Shown here: positions 51,326 to 59,611 of the stretch, piece by piece | Position numbering within the stretch: the first letter of the stretch is position 1 | Layout of the letters: each line of letters starts with the position of its first letter | Assembly (NCBI RefSeq): GCF_000020725.1 | Contig: NC_011146.1 | Location: 1,611,501 to 1,675,500, forward strand | Reading direction: 5' to 3' | DNA: 64,000 nt | Source: Citrifermentans bemidjiense Bem | Lineage (GTDB): Bacteria; Desulfobacterota; Desulfuromonadia; Geobacterales; Geobacteraceae | The notes under the pieces: model-generated | Database searches by the model: none | The model's input: only the letters and a program-made list of their open reading frames with translations | What the model was told of the DNA's origin: nothing | Program-made: the position numbers and the translations under genes

Positions 51326-52639
51326 GTGAATACTATCGCCCTTGCAAAAAGCAACTTCGAACAGGAATACCGGCAAAAACTCTGCTCGGCTGCCGAAGCT
51401 GCCACCATTGTCAAATCGGGAGATCACCTCTGCTTTCCACTGGGCGTAGGCGAGCCGACCTTGTTCGTCAAGGCGCTCGCGGCACGAAAGCGTGAGCTCG
51501 AAGGTGTGGTGGTGAACCAGCAGCATCATCTCTGCCCCGACTACTTCACCGAGGACTCCACCCCGCACATCAAGGTCAACGCGTGGTTCACCAGCCACGT
51601 GTCGCGCGAAGCGGTGCAGAAGGGTTGGGCGGACTTCGTCCCCAACCACTTCCACGAAGTGCCCAAGCTGCTGCGCGAGTACTGGCCGGTCGACGTCGCC
51701 GGAACCGTGGTCTCCCCGATGGACGAGTACGGCTACTTCACCTGCAGCCTCTCGGTCGGCTACACCATGGAGGCGGTGAAGAAGGCGGAGAAGGTGGTGG
51801 TTCAGGTCAACCCCAACGCGCCGCGCACCCACGGCAACTGTCACATCCACATCTCCGAGGTGGACCACATCATCGAGTGCCATGAGCCGCTCAAGGAACT
51901 GGAAATCCCCAAGATTTCACCGATCGAGGAAGCCATCGGCGCTTACCTCGCCGAGATGGTTCCCGACGGCTCCTGTCTGCAGCTAGGCTGGGGCGGCATC
52001 CCCAACGCGGTCACCCGCGCGCTCATGACCAAGAAGGACCTGGGCGTCCACACCGAACTCATGTCCGACGGGATCGTGGACCTGATGCTGTCCGGCGCGG
52101 TCAACAACTCCAGGAAGACCATCCACCGCGGCAAGGCCTTGGCGACCTTTGCGCTCGGGACCAAGCGCCTGTTCGACTTCATGCACGAGAACCCGATGAT
52201 CGAGATGCACCCGGTCGACTACGTGAACGACCCGGCCGTGATCGGGAGCATCGACAACGTGGTCGCCATCAACGCCACCATCCAGGTCGATCTCTTGGGG
52301 CAGTGCTGTTCCGAGTCCTTCGGGCACCTGCAGTGGAGCGGGACCGGCGGACAGGCCGACTTCGCGCGCGGCGCCAACAGGTCGCGCGGCGGCAAGGCCT
52401 TCATCACCACCGCCTCCACCGCGAAAAACGGCACCATCTCCTGCATCGTGCCGACGCTCACCGCGGGTGCCTCCGTCACCACCAGCAAGAACGACGTGGA
52501 CCACGTCGTGACCGAGTTCGGCGTCGCTAAGCTCAGGGGGCAGACCGCGAAGCAGCGCGCCATGAACCTGATCAACGTGGCGCACCCGGACTTCCGCGGC
52601 GAGCTGATGGAAGCGGCTCGCAGGATGAATAGGATTTAG
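51326..52639 (+). CDS. CoA-transferase, acetyl-CoA hydrolase family (candidate benzoate CoA-transferase)
   Basis: 437 residues. Family features: LQLGWGGIPNAVT, DLGVHTELMSDGIVDL with the active-site glutamate, and GTGGQADFARGANRSRGG. A succinyl-CoA:benzoate CoA-transferase of this broad family is known in G. metallireducens, so in this cluster the gene may activate benzoate without ATP; this is inference from context. GTG at 51326 has AGGAGG eight bases upstream. If the ligase at 38045 is dead, this enzyme could be the main entry to benzoyl-CoA. Confidence 0.88.
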   Translation: MNTIALAKSNFEQEYRQKLCSAAEAATIVKSGDHLCFPLGVGEPTLFVKALAARKRELEGVVVNQQHHLCPDYFTEDSTPHIKVNAWFTSHVSREAVQKGWADFVPNHFHEVPKLLREYWPVDVAGTVVSPMDEYGYFTCSLSVGYTMEAVKKAEKVVVQVNPNAPRTHGNCHIHISEVDHIIECHEPLKELEIPKISPIEEAIGAYLAEMVPDGSCLQLGWGGIPNAVTRALMTKKDLGVHTELMSDGIVDLMLSGAVNNSRKTIHRGKALATFALGTKRLFDFMHENPMIEMHPVDYVNDPAVIGSIDNVVAINATIQVDLLGQCCSESFGHLQWSGTGGQADFARGANRSRGGKAFITTASTAKNGTISCIVPTLTAGASVTTSKNDVDHVVTEFGVAKLRGQTAKQRAMNLINVAHPDFRGELMEAARRMNRI

Positions 52640-52680
52640 CTGGAAAAGGGGGGGGGTAGGGAAGCAGGCGCCTTTCAGTT

Positions 52681-52703
52681 CCCCCTCCACCTGCGGGAGG
52701 GGG
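52681..52703. terminator. Hairpin between convergent CoA-transferase and rrf2 genes
   Basis: A variant copy of the CCCCCTCC...GGAGGGGG repeat with eight-base arms, 40 bases after the CoA-transferase stop and before the convergent regulator. Probably used as a bidirectional terminator. Confidence 0.5.
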
Positions 52704-52745
52704 GACTGAGGAGGAGATGAGAGCGGTTGAGGGGGCGGGCCCCTC

Positions 52746-53210
52746 TCAACCTGCAGCCGCTTTTGAGATCCTGCCCGGCGGGCTCGCCTCCGCCGCACCT
52801 TCGCCTGTGGCCCTGGTGTTCTTCAGCACCGTGGCCAGGGTGACGGTGTCGAGGATGGCGCGGGTAACGGTGTCGATCTCGCTGGTCACGCTGTGCAGCT
52901 CGGAGACCACCGGCTCCGCCGCCTTGTTCCAGTGGGGGAGATCCAGTTCGCTCTCCAGCGTTTCGAAGAGCTGGATGATGTCGAGCAAGGTGGTGCGGTT
53001 GACGTTGCCGGCGAAGCGGTAACCGCCCCCTACGCCGCGCATCGCCTGGACCACTCCCTGGTGCACGAGGTTGCGCATCACCTTGGCCAGGTGGTGCGAG
53101 GAAATGCCGTACTTGTCGGCGATGTCCGAGGTGGAAAGCTGCCGCTCCGGGTCTCTGGCCAGTTCCAGGACGGAGATAAGCGCGAAAAGGCTTGCCTTGT
53201 TTAGCTTCAT
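52746..53210 (-). CDS. Rrf2 family transcriptional regulator, cysteine-free (BgeR-like candidate)
   Basis: 154 residues. The N-terminal winged helix has the Rrf2 pattern KASLFALISVLELARDPERQLSTSDIADKYGISSHHLAKVMRNLVHQGVV followed by RGVGGGYRFAGNV. Fe-S-sensing Rrf2 proteins such as IscR have three cysteines; none is present here, so it is likely a ligand-sensing repressor. It is encoded after a GNAT gene behind a promoter carrying the GTA-N6-TAC palindrome, which suggests autoregulation. A benzoate-gene repressor, BgeR, was reported in G. bemidjiensis; I recall this from memory and cannot confirm identity. Confidence 0.85.
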   Translation of the reverse strand: MKLNKASLFALISVLELARDPERQLSTSDIADKYGISSHHLAKVMRNLVHQGVVQAMRGVGGGYRFAGNVNRTTLLDIIQLFETLESELDLPHWNKAAEPVVSELHSVTSEIDTVTRAILDTVTLATVLKNTRATGEGAAEASPPGRISKAAAG

Positions 53211-53247
53211 GATCGTCTCGCTCCAAATAGAGGCGCCCGTGGCGCCG

Positions 53248-53688
53248 TCAGTCGATTCGTTTTTCCAGCTCGACGTAGCGCCCGGTCCGCAACCCCATGC
53301 CGCGGAAGAAGGAAAGGGTGAGCTTGTTGTCGATGTCCACCATGGTGCGCACCGTGTCTACGCCGGCCTTTTTCAGGCGCTCGCAGATCTCGGTGAACAT
53401 CCTGGTGCCGATCCCCCCTTCACGGGTGGTATGGGACACCCTGAGGGCGAACACCCAGCCGCAGGGGGGGGAGCCGAACTCCCAGGCGCGGACCTCGCCG
53501 ATGATGAAGCCGAGCAGGGACTTTCCTTCCTGCGCGACCAGAAAGACCCGGTCCGGACGGCCGGCCACCACGTAATGCTGGAAGATGCCCTGCCAGTACC
53601 CCGTCTTGTCCTCGTTGGGCGTCCGGTCCAAGGCGATGATGGCTTCCAAGTCGCTCGGGATGGCGTCCCTGATGGTTATCTTGCTCAT
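53248..53688 (-). CDS. GNAT family N-acetyltransferase
   Basis: 146 residues. ITIRDAIPSDLEAIIALDR at the start, the acetyl-CoA region VFALRVSHTTREGGIGTRMFTEICERLKKAG and a C-terminal DNKLTLSFFRGMGLRTGRYVELEKRID. Substrate unknown; protein lysine acetylation of an acyl-CoA enzyme is one possibility given the setting. It is the first gene of a two-gene transcript with the Rrf2 regulator (37-base gap). Confidence 0.87.
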   Translation of the reverse strand: MSKITIRDAIPSDLEAIIALDRTPNEDKTGYWQGIFQHYVVAGRPDRVFLVAQEGKSLLGFIIGEVRAWEFGSPPCGWVFALRVSHTTREGGIGTRMFTEICERLKKAGVDTVRTMVDIDNKLTLSFFRGMGLRTGRYVELEKRID

Positions 53689-53791
53689 GTCTAGACTCGC
53701 TCGCGATTTCGCCGCGCCTCAAGGCGCTCCTCCCGGGGAAGGGAGGCGGCTGAACCGCTGTTGGGATGGGTTCCGATCCGGTGGGGATGGA

Positions 53792-53830
53792 AATTGGTAA
53801 TCTAGTACCATGAAGGCAAGATGTTGGCAA
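53792..53830 (-). promoter_or_regulatory. Promoter with GTA-N6-TAC palindromic operator (GNAT-rrf2)
   Basis: On the minus strand TTGCCA (53830-53825), 17-base spacer, TACTAG (53807-53802), with palindrome TCATGGTA-N6-TACCAATT at 53813-53792 overlapping the -10. It drives the operon encoding the Rrf2 regulator and lies about 60 bases from the divergent thioesterase promoter. Confidence 0.65.
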
Positions 53831-53869
53831 GCGTTAGCTGGGAAATATCGCGTATACATTATTTATTTC

Positions 53870-53908
53870 TTGACCCTAATTCGGCATAGTGATACTAATT
53901 TAGCATAA
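53870..53908 (+). promoter_or_regulatory. Promoter with palindromic operator (thioesterase)
   Basis: TTGACC at 53870-53875, 17-base spacer, TACTAA at 53893. The operator copy TAGTGATA-N6-TAGCATAA at 53887-53908 has ATA and TAG in place of GTA and TAC. Alignment with the bamQ promoter is close over the last 28 bases. Confidence 0.65.
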
Positions 53909-53979
53909 TTGAAACATTGTTCTGATATAAAGCCGGGCGGTTGCCGGTTGAGCCAGGGTCGGGGAAAGGCGGGGTGGTC

Positions 53980-54438
53980 ATGGAACAGTTTCGATACTAT
54001 CTCAGGGTCCGCTACTACGAATGCGACATGCAGAAGGTGGTCTACAACGCCAACTACGCCAACTACGCGGGCGTGGCTACCATCGAATTCCTGAGGGCGC
54101 TCGCGGGGCCGGGCCTTTTGCAGGGGGACCTCGATTTCATGGTGGTGAGCCAGAACATGGAATGGAGGGCACCGGCGCGTTTCGACGAGGTCCTGGAGAT
54201 ATCGGTGGCGGTTAAGGAAATGGGGAAGAGCTCGATCACCATCGTCACCGACTTCCGCCGCGCCGGAAACGAGGCGGTGATCGCCTCGGCCGAGACGGTA
54301 AGGGTCCTGGTCGACGCCAAGACCCTGCAAAAGACGGAGATCCCGGCCGGGCTGCGCAGCGCCCTGGAGAAGGGCGCCCCGGGTACGGTGGTGGACCACG
54401 CGGGGTACCTGCAGCTGGACGATTTCGTATTTTCCTAA
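53980..54438 (+). CDS. Acyl-CoA thioesterase, 4HBT (YbgC/FadM-like) family
   Basis: 152 residues with a hot-dog fold. RVRYYECDMQKVVYNANYANYAGVATIEFLRAL corresponds to the 4HBT active-site segment, the aspartate being in CDMQKVVYN. It probably releases CoA from an aromatic or ring-derived thioester when CoA is scarce. The shared operator upstream supports co-regulation with bamA. ATG at 53980 is preferred over an upstream ATG at 53941 because the family starts near this point. Confidence 0.87.
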   Translation: MEQFRYYLRVRYYECDMQKVVYNANYANYAGVATIEFLRALAGPGLLQGDLDFMVVSQNMEWRAPARFDEVLEISVAVKEMGKSSITIVTDFRRAGNEAVIASAETVRVLVDAKTLQKTEIPAGLRSALEKGAPGTVVDHAGYLQLDDFVFS

Positions 54439-54455
54439 AACAGCAGTTTTTTTTC

Positions 54456-54494
54456 TTGACATAAAAGTGGTATTAAAGTACTTATTTACTCAAA
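54456..54494 (+). promoter_or_regulatory. Promoter with GTA-N6-TAC palindromic operator (bamA)
   Basis: TTGACA at 54456-54461, 17-base spacer, TACTTA at 54479. The palindrome TTAAAGTA-N6-TACTCAAA at 54473-54494 overlaps the -10. A second overlapping word, GTGGTA, lies in the spacer. The start codon is 52 bases downstream. Confidence 0.75.
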
Positions 54495-54546
54495 TAGAAA
54501 TTTCGACATGCAACTCAAACCATAAAAAGAAGTCAAGGGGGAAGCC

Positions 54547-55686
54547 GTGGCAACTACCGACGAGATCATCAAGAGAACCGCACCGTCCCATCTGATCGAT
54601 CACAACCTGATCGACCGCGACGTGGAGAGCCTTTGCGACGGGATGGTGAAGTACGAGAAGCGTCCCGCGAAGAGAAAGGACGGCAGCGTGGTGCAGGGGC
54701 TGTACAACGCCTGGATCATCTTCAACAACCCCAAGCAGTTCAACTCCTATACCACCGACATGGTGAAGGCGACCATCCTGGCCTTTCGCCGCGCTTCCGT
54801 CGACCGCGAGGTCAACGCCGTGGTCTTCACCGGCGTGGGGGAGAAGGCTTTCTGCACCGGCGGCAACACCAAGGAGTACGCGGAGTACTACGCGGGGAAC
54901 CCGCAGGAGTACCGCCAGTACATGCGGCTCTTCAACGACATGGTTTCCGCCATCCTCGGGTGCGACAAGCCGGTCGTCTGCAGGGTGAACGGGATGAGGA
55001 TTGGCGGCGGCCAGGAGATCGGCATGGCCTGCGACTTCAGCGTCGCGCACGACTTGGCCAACTTCGGCCAGGCCGGTCCCAAGCACGGTTCCGCTGCCAT
55101 CGGCGGCGCTACCGACTTCCTCCCGGTCATGATCGGCTGCGAGCAGGCCATGGTCTCCGGCACGCTGTGCGAGCCGTTCTCGGCGCACAAGGCGGCGCGT
55201 CTGGGCATCATCGCAGACGTGGTTCCGGCGCTTAAGATCGACGGCAAGTTCGTCGCCAATCCGACGGTCGTCACCGACAAGTTCCTGGACGAGTACGGCC
55301 GTGTCATCCACGGCGAGTTCAGGACCGGCGCCCAGTTCAAGGAAGGGCAGGCCCTTATCAAGGAAGGGGAGATCGACCTCTCCATGCTGGACCAGAAGGT
55401 GGATGAACTCTGCGCGAAGCTGATCGACACCTTCCCCGAGTGCATGACCAAGAGCCTCGAGGAGTTGAGGAAGCCGAAGCTGGACGCCTGGAACGCCAAC
55501 AAGGAAAACTCCAGGGCATGGCTCGCGCTCAACATGATGAACGAGGCGCGCACCGGCTTCAGGGCCTTCAACGAGGGGACCAAGGAGACCGGCCGCGAGA
55601 TCGAATTCGTGAAGCTGCGCCAGGGGTTGGCCGTCGGTACCCCCTGGACCGAGGAGCTCGTGGACAGCCTGATGCCGGGAGCGTAG
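54547..55686 (+). CDS. bamA: 6-oxocyclohex-1-ene-1-carbonyl-CoA hydrolase (ring-opening)
   Basis: 379 residues, the usual BamA/Oah length. Crotonase-type core with AFCTGGNTKEYAEYYAGNPQEYRQYMRLFNDMVSAI and RVNGMRIGGGQEIGMACDFSVAHDLANFGQAGPKHGSAAIGGATDFLP, stretches well known from bamA marker-gene studies. It hydrates and hydrolytically cleaves the ring to 3-hydroxypimelyl-CoA. The start is GTG with AAGGGG at good spacing. A 9-base-arm hairpin follows the gene. Confidence 0.97.
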   Translation: MATTDEIIKRTAPSHLIDHNLIDRDVESLCDGMVKYEKRPAKRKDGSVVQGLYNAWIIFNNPKQFNSYTTDMVKATILAFRRASVDREVNAVVFTGVGEKAFCTGGNTKEYAEYYAGNPQEYRQYMRLFNDMVSAILGCDKPVVCRVNGMRIGGGQEIGMACDFSVAHDLANFGQAGPKHGSAAIGGATDFLPVMIGCEQAMVSGTLCEPFSAHKAARLGIIADVVPALKIDGKFVANPTVVTDKFLDEYGRVIHGEFRTGAQFKEGQALIKEGEIDLSMLDQKVDELCAKLIDTFPECMTKSLEELRKPKLDAWNANKENSRAWLALNMMNEARTGFRAFNEGTKETGREIEFVKLRQGLAVGTPWTEELVDSLMPGA

Positions 55687-55704
55687 GGGTAGGCGGATCA
55701 AGAT

Positions 55705-55738
55705 GTGCCGCGGCAGGTGCGCGAGCGCTCCGCGGCAC
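55705..55738. terminator. GTGCCGCGG / CCGCGGCAC hairpin between bamA and bamB
   Basis: Perfect nine-base arms with a 16-base loop that can itself pair (GCGCGAGCGC). No T run follows. It lies where a -35 element for bamB would be expected, so transcription from bamA may pass through it or be attenuated. Confidence 0.5.
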
Positions 55739-55744
55739 GCCTTA

Positions 55745-55766
55745 AAATGGTAAAAAAGTACTTTTA
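55745..55766 (+). promoter_or_regulatory. Copy of the palindromic operator upstream of bamB
   Basis: AAATGGTA-N6-TACTTTTA, with the core GGTA-N6-TAC intact. No -35 element is found at the expected distance, unlike the other copies, so the bamB promoter here may need an activator or the site may act on read-through from bamA. Confidence 0.5.
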
Positions 55767-55834
55767 TGCCAGAACTGGCATCGGTCCTGATCGTCGGAGC
55801 CGGAACTCAAGGTTAGCAACCAAGGGGTAACTAT

Positions 55835-57853
55835 ATGAGGTATGCAGAGACAGGATACGTGCTGGAAGTCGACCTGACCAAGGGGAACATCGAGAGGGTG
55901 GCTACCGATCCCAAGGACACCGAGCTTTACTTGGGCGGCCTGGGAACCAACGCCAAGCTGCTGTGGGACCGGGTCCCGGCTGACGTCGACGCCTTTTCTC
56001 CGGAAAACCTTCTCATTTTCGCCGCCGGCCTTCTGTGCGGAACGCCGGCCACCGGGTGCAACCGCACCATAGTCTCCACCATCTCCCCGCAGACGAAGCT
56101 CATGGCCTTCTCGATGATGGGCGGGTTCTGGGCTCCGGAGTTGAAGTACGCGGGTTACGACAAGGTGGTCCTGCGCGGCAAGTCGCCGAAGCTCGTCTAT
56201 CTCTACATCAACAACGACAAGGTCGAGATCCGCGACGCCTCCCACCTGAAAGGGAAGGGGGCCATCGAGACCGCCGAGCTCATCAAGAAGGAGCTGAACG
56301 AGCCGAGAGCCCAGGTGGCCGCCATTGGCCTCGCCGGCGAGAACCGGGTCTTCTACGCCTCCATCGAGCAGGGCAGATCCTCCGCCTCCCGCGGCGGCAT
56401 CGGCGCGGTGATGGGGGACAAGGGGGTCAAGGCTGTGGTCGTTCGCGGCACCAAGGACCTCTGCGTCGCCAAGCCCGAGGAGTTCAACAACCTCTGCGGC
56501 GAGGTGCTCGACTACATCAAGCACCGCGAGGACAACCCGATCCCCGACGTGATGCCCATCCTGGCCGGGCTCGGGAGCCCGCAGGAGATGAAGGTCCACG
56601 ACGAGAAGTGGCACACCGAGAACTTCAACTGGGGCAACGCCCGTACCCGCCGCAAGGACTTCTGGACCGACGAGGTGAGCCACGCCTGGGAAGAGACCAT
56701 GGATAAGGCGAGGACCCGCCTCATCAGCTGCTTCAACTGTCCCATGAAGTGCGGCGCCACCATCTCCATGGAGGGGCTCCCCACCTACATGATGAAGTGC
56801 TTCACCAAGCTCACCTACACCATGGCGGCCTTCTCCGACCTCGACTTTGGCCTGAGGATGGCGCAGAAGGCGACCGAGTACGGCCTGGACGGCTTCTCGA
56901 CCCCGCAGGTGATGGCCTTCGCGATGGAGCTTTTGGAGAAGGGGATACTGAAGCAGAGCGACTTCCCCGGCATGCCCGATGAGAACGACGCGAAGTTCTT
57001 CTACCTCCTGGACCTGATCGTGAACCGCCAGGGGATCGGCGACATCCTGGCCGAGGGGACCTACTGGGCCGCGAAGAAGATCGGCAACGGCGCCGAGGAG
57101 TACGCCCACAACAACATCAAGAAGCACGAGCAGCTCCCCTTGAAGCTCTCCATGCTGAACCCCATCTACTACCTGATGTACTGCACCGGGGAGAAGATCA
57201 ACATCACCCAGATCGAGGGGCAGTTCCCGCAGGCGCCGTACCCGAAAGTGGAGCAGCGCGAGGAGTTCGTGAAGGACTGGGTCCAGGTTCCCGACGACAA
57301 GTTCAAGGACATCTTCCTGCAGTGGGAGCCGCGCGGCGAGAAGTCGATGCCCAACTTCCCGACGGTCGACATGTGCTGCGACATCGTGGACTGGCAGGAG
57401 ATGATGCACTACATCGACGACGCGCTGGGGCAGTGCGCGGGGCTTTCCTCCTTCCCGCTGAAGCCGCCGTACCACATCCACAACTACCCGAAATTCATCT
57501 CCGCCGGCGCCGGCATCGAGATGGACAAGGACAAGCTCACCAAGGCCGCCAAGCGCTACCGTACCCTGGTGCGTGCCATCAACATCCGCCGCGGCATGAG
57601 AAGGGTCGACGAGCAGCCGCCGGCGAACCACTGGAAGAACCGGTTCCCGGAACTGGAGAAGGATCTTCTCGATTCCTACTACAAGCTCAAGGGGTGGAAC
57701 GACGACGGCATCCCGACCAAGGAGACCCTGGAGGAGCTGGGGCTTGGCTACGTGGCGAGGGAGTTCGAGAAGACCGGCGTCTATGACGGCAAGCCGGCCG
57801 TAACCGCCGCGGCCACGCAGGAGACACTTTTAAGTGGAGGGGTACAGCCGTGA
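55835..57853 (+). CDS. bamB: Benzoyl-CoA reductase class II, tungsten catalytic subunit BamB
   Basis: 672 residues of the aldehyde:ferredoxin oxidoreductase family. N-terminal domain YVLEVDLTKGNIERV and ATGCNRTIVSTISPQTKLMAFSMMGG, pterin-binding RGGIGAVMGDKGVKAVVVRG, and the [4Fe-4S] cysteines 299, 302 and 306 in SCFNCPMKCGA with a fourth near QCAGLSSF. BamB binds a tungsten bis-pyranopterin and reduces benzoyl-CoA to the cyclic 1,5-diene without ATP, driven by electron bifurcation through BamC-I. AAGGGG precedes the ATG. bamC overlaps its stop. Confidence 0.97.
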   Translation: MRYAETGYVLEVDLTKGNIERVATDPKDTELYLGGLGTNAKLLWDRVPADVDAFSPENLLIFAAGLLCGTPATGCNRTIVSTISPQTKLMAFSMMGGFWAPELKYAGYDKVVLRGKSPKLVYLYINNDKVEIRDASHLKGKGAIETAELIKKELNEPRAQVAAIGLAGENRVFYASIEQGRSSASRGGIGAVMGDKGVKAVVVRGTKDLCVAKPEEFNNLCGEVLDYIKHREDNPIPDVMPILAGLGSPQEMKVHDEKWHTENFNWGNARTRRKDFWTDEVSHAWEETMDKARTRLISCFNCPMKCGATISMEGLPTYMMKCFTKLTYTMAAFSDLDFGLRMAQKATEYGLDGFSTPQVMAFAMELLEKGILKQSDFPGMPDENDAKFFYLLDLIVNRQGIGDILAEGTYWAAKKIGNGAEEYAHNNIKKHEQLPLKLSMLNPIYYLMYCTGEKINITQIEGQFPQAPYPKVEQREEFVKDWVQVPDDKFKDIFLQWEPRGEKSMPNFPTVDMCCDIVDWQEMMHYIDDALGQCAGLSSFPLKPPYHIHNYPKFISAGAGIEMDKDKLTKAAKRYRTLVRAINIRRGMRRVDEQPPANHWKNRFPELEKDLLDSYYKLKGWNDDGIPTKETLEELGLGYVAREFEKTGVYDGKPAVTAAATQETLLSGGVQP

Positions 57854-58383
57854 GTGAGACCAAGAAAAGAACCATCAAAACGATAAACATCGACGCCGAC
57901 AAGTGCAACGGCTGCCGGGCCTGCGAGGTCATCTGCTCCTCCTTCCACGCCATGCCCCCCTACAGCAGCAACAACCCGGCCCGCTCCAGGGTCCGCGTGG
58001 TGCGCGACCCGCTTCGCGACATCTACATCCCGCTCTACGCCGGTGACTACACCGAAAGCGAGTGCATGGGGCGTGACAAGTTCATCATCGACGGCAAGGA
58101 GTACGACGAGTGCGGCTTCTGCCGCACCTCCTGCCCCTCGCGCGACCTCTTCCGTGAGCCGGACTCAGGCCTGCCGCTTAAATGCGACCTCTGCGACGGC
58201 GAGCCGGAACCGCTCTGCGTCAAGTGGTGCCTGGTCGGTGCCCTGTCGGTGACCGAGCGCGAGATCGAGGAACCGGCCGACGACATGAAGAACCAGGAGC
58301 TGGAGATCGGTCTCCAGTCACTGATGAAGAGGTTCGGGACCGAGAAGCTCCTCGATACGGTGGGCCAGATCACCAAAGGCTAA
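57850..58383 (+). CDS. bamC: Benzoyl-CoA reductase class II, ferredoxin-like subunit BamC
   Basis: 177 residues. Polyferredoxin with cysteine groups CNGCRACEVICSSFHAM, CGFCRTSCPSRDLF and CDLCDGEPEPLCVKWC, enough for three [4Fe-4S] clusters. It carries electrons to BamB and is the small partner in the BamBC unit. It starts at a GTG overlapping the bamB stop. Confidence 0.94.
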   Translation: MSETKKRTIKTINIDADKCNGCRACEVICSSFHAMPPYSSNNPARSRVRVVRDPLRDIYIPLYAGDYTESECMGRDKFIIDGKEYDECGFCRTSCPSRDLFREPDSGLPLKCDLCDGEPEPLCVKWCLVGALSVTEREIEEPADDMKNQELEIGLQSLMKRFGTEKLLDTVGQITKG

Positions 58384-58413
58384 CGACGCTAACAACAAAG
58401 GACGGGTGCTATC

Positions 58414-59565
58414 GTGGAAACCGTGACTCCATTCAAAGAGATAATCGATGTCATCAAGGAAAAGGGCGGCGATTCGCTCAAATACTGCTACCAGTGCGGT
58501 CTTTGCGACTCGGTCTGCCCCTGGAACCGGGTACGGCAGTTCAGCATGCGCAAGGTGGTCAGGCAGGGGGTCTTCGGCCTCACCGAGATCGAGCAGGAAG
58601 AGATCTGGCGCTGCAGCACCTGCGGCACCTGTCCCAGCCGCTGTCCCAGGGGTGTGAACCAGATCGAGGCGGGAATCGCCCTGAGGACGATGGGGGCGGA
58701 ATACGACGTCTACCCCGGCCACGTAAGCACCATCCGGAACGTGGTGGCGAGCCTGACCAGCGAGGGCAACTCCATTGGCGGCGAGCGCGCCAAAAGGGGC
58801 GACTGGGCCAAGGAGCTCCCGGTGAAGCAGTACGAGGAGGGGATGGAAGCCCTCTACTTCACCGGCTGCTACCTAAGCTATGACCCCAGGATGAGGAAGG
58901 TGGCCCAGGCCACCGCGACCATCCTCAACAAGGCGGGGGTGAAGTTCGGGATCCTCGGCAACAAGGAAACCTGCTGCGGGGAAAGCATCCGGAAGACCGG
59001 CAACGAGGAGCTTTTCAAGAAACTCGCCAAGGAGAACATCAGGAACTTCATCGACAACGGCGTCAAGAAGGTGATCGTCTCCTCGCCGCATTGCTACCAC
59101 ACCTTCAAGAACGAGTACCCCGAGTTCATGGTGAACTTCGAGGTGGTCTTCATCTCCCAGCTGATCGAGCAGCTCATCAACGAGGGGAGGCTCACCATCA
59201 AGGGGGAATTCGCCAAGAAGGTCACCTATCACGACCCCTGCTACTTGGGGCGTCACAACGGCGTCTACGACGAACCGAGGAACGTGCTGAAAAAGGTGCC
59301 GGGCCTCCAATTCACCGAGATGGCCGACAACCGCGAATCCGCCCTTTGCTGCGGCGGTGGCGGCGGCAGGATCTGGATGGAGACCCCGAAGGAGGAGCGC
59401 TTCGCCGACCTCAGGCTCAGGCAGGCGGTAAACGCCGGGGCCGAGGTGCTCGCCACCTCCTGCCCCTACTGCATCACCAACTTCACCGACTCGAGCCTAG
59501 ACCTGGCCGACGACGAGAAGGTGGAGGTGAAGGATCTGACCGAGATCATCGCCGAGGTGATCTGA
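58414..59565 (+). CDS. bamD: Benzoyl-CoA reductase class II, HdrB/D-like Fe-S subunit BamD
   Basis: 383 residues. N-terminal clusters CYQCGLCDSVC and CSTCGTCPSRC, then two CCG domains (CYLSYD...ETCCGESIRKTGNEELF and HDPCYLGRHNGVYDEPRNVL...ALCCGGGGGRIWM), the pattern of heterodisulfide reductase HdrB/HdrD. It presumably relays electrons between BamE and BamC. Start is GTG at 58414, 30 bases after bamC; AAAGGAC lies a little far upstream. Confidence 0.93.
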   Translation: METVTPFKEIIDVIKEKGGDSLKYCYQCGLCDSVCPWNRVRQFSMRKVVRQGVFGLTEIEQEEIWRCSTCGTCPSRCPRGVNQIEAGIALRTMGAEYDVYPGHVSTIRNVVASLTSEGNSIGGERAKRGDWAKELPVKQYEEGMEALYFTGCYLSYDPRMRKVAQATATILNKAGVKFGILGNKETCCGESIRKTGNEELFKKLAKENIRNFIDNGVKKVIVSSPHCYHTFKNEYPEFMVNFEVVFISQLIEQLINEGRLTIKGEFAKKVTYHDPCYLGRHNGVYDEPRNVLKKVPGLQFTEMADNRESALCCGGGGGRIWMETPKEERFADLRLRQAVNAGAEVLATSCPYCITNFTDSSLDLADDEKVEVKDLTEIIAEVI

Positions 59566-59611
59566 CCACCGTCACTTGCATCCAACGAACTCTAGTTGAA
59601 GGAAAACTTCT

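Noticed and set aside
55705..55766. Normal sigma-70 promoter for bamB at the operator copy
   Set aside because: No TTGAC-like element lies 16-18 bases upstream; that place is taken by a GC hairpin.
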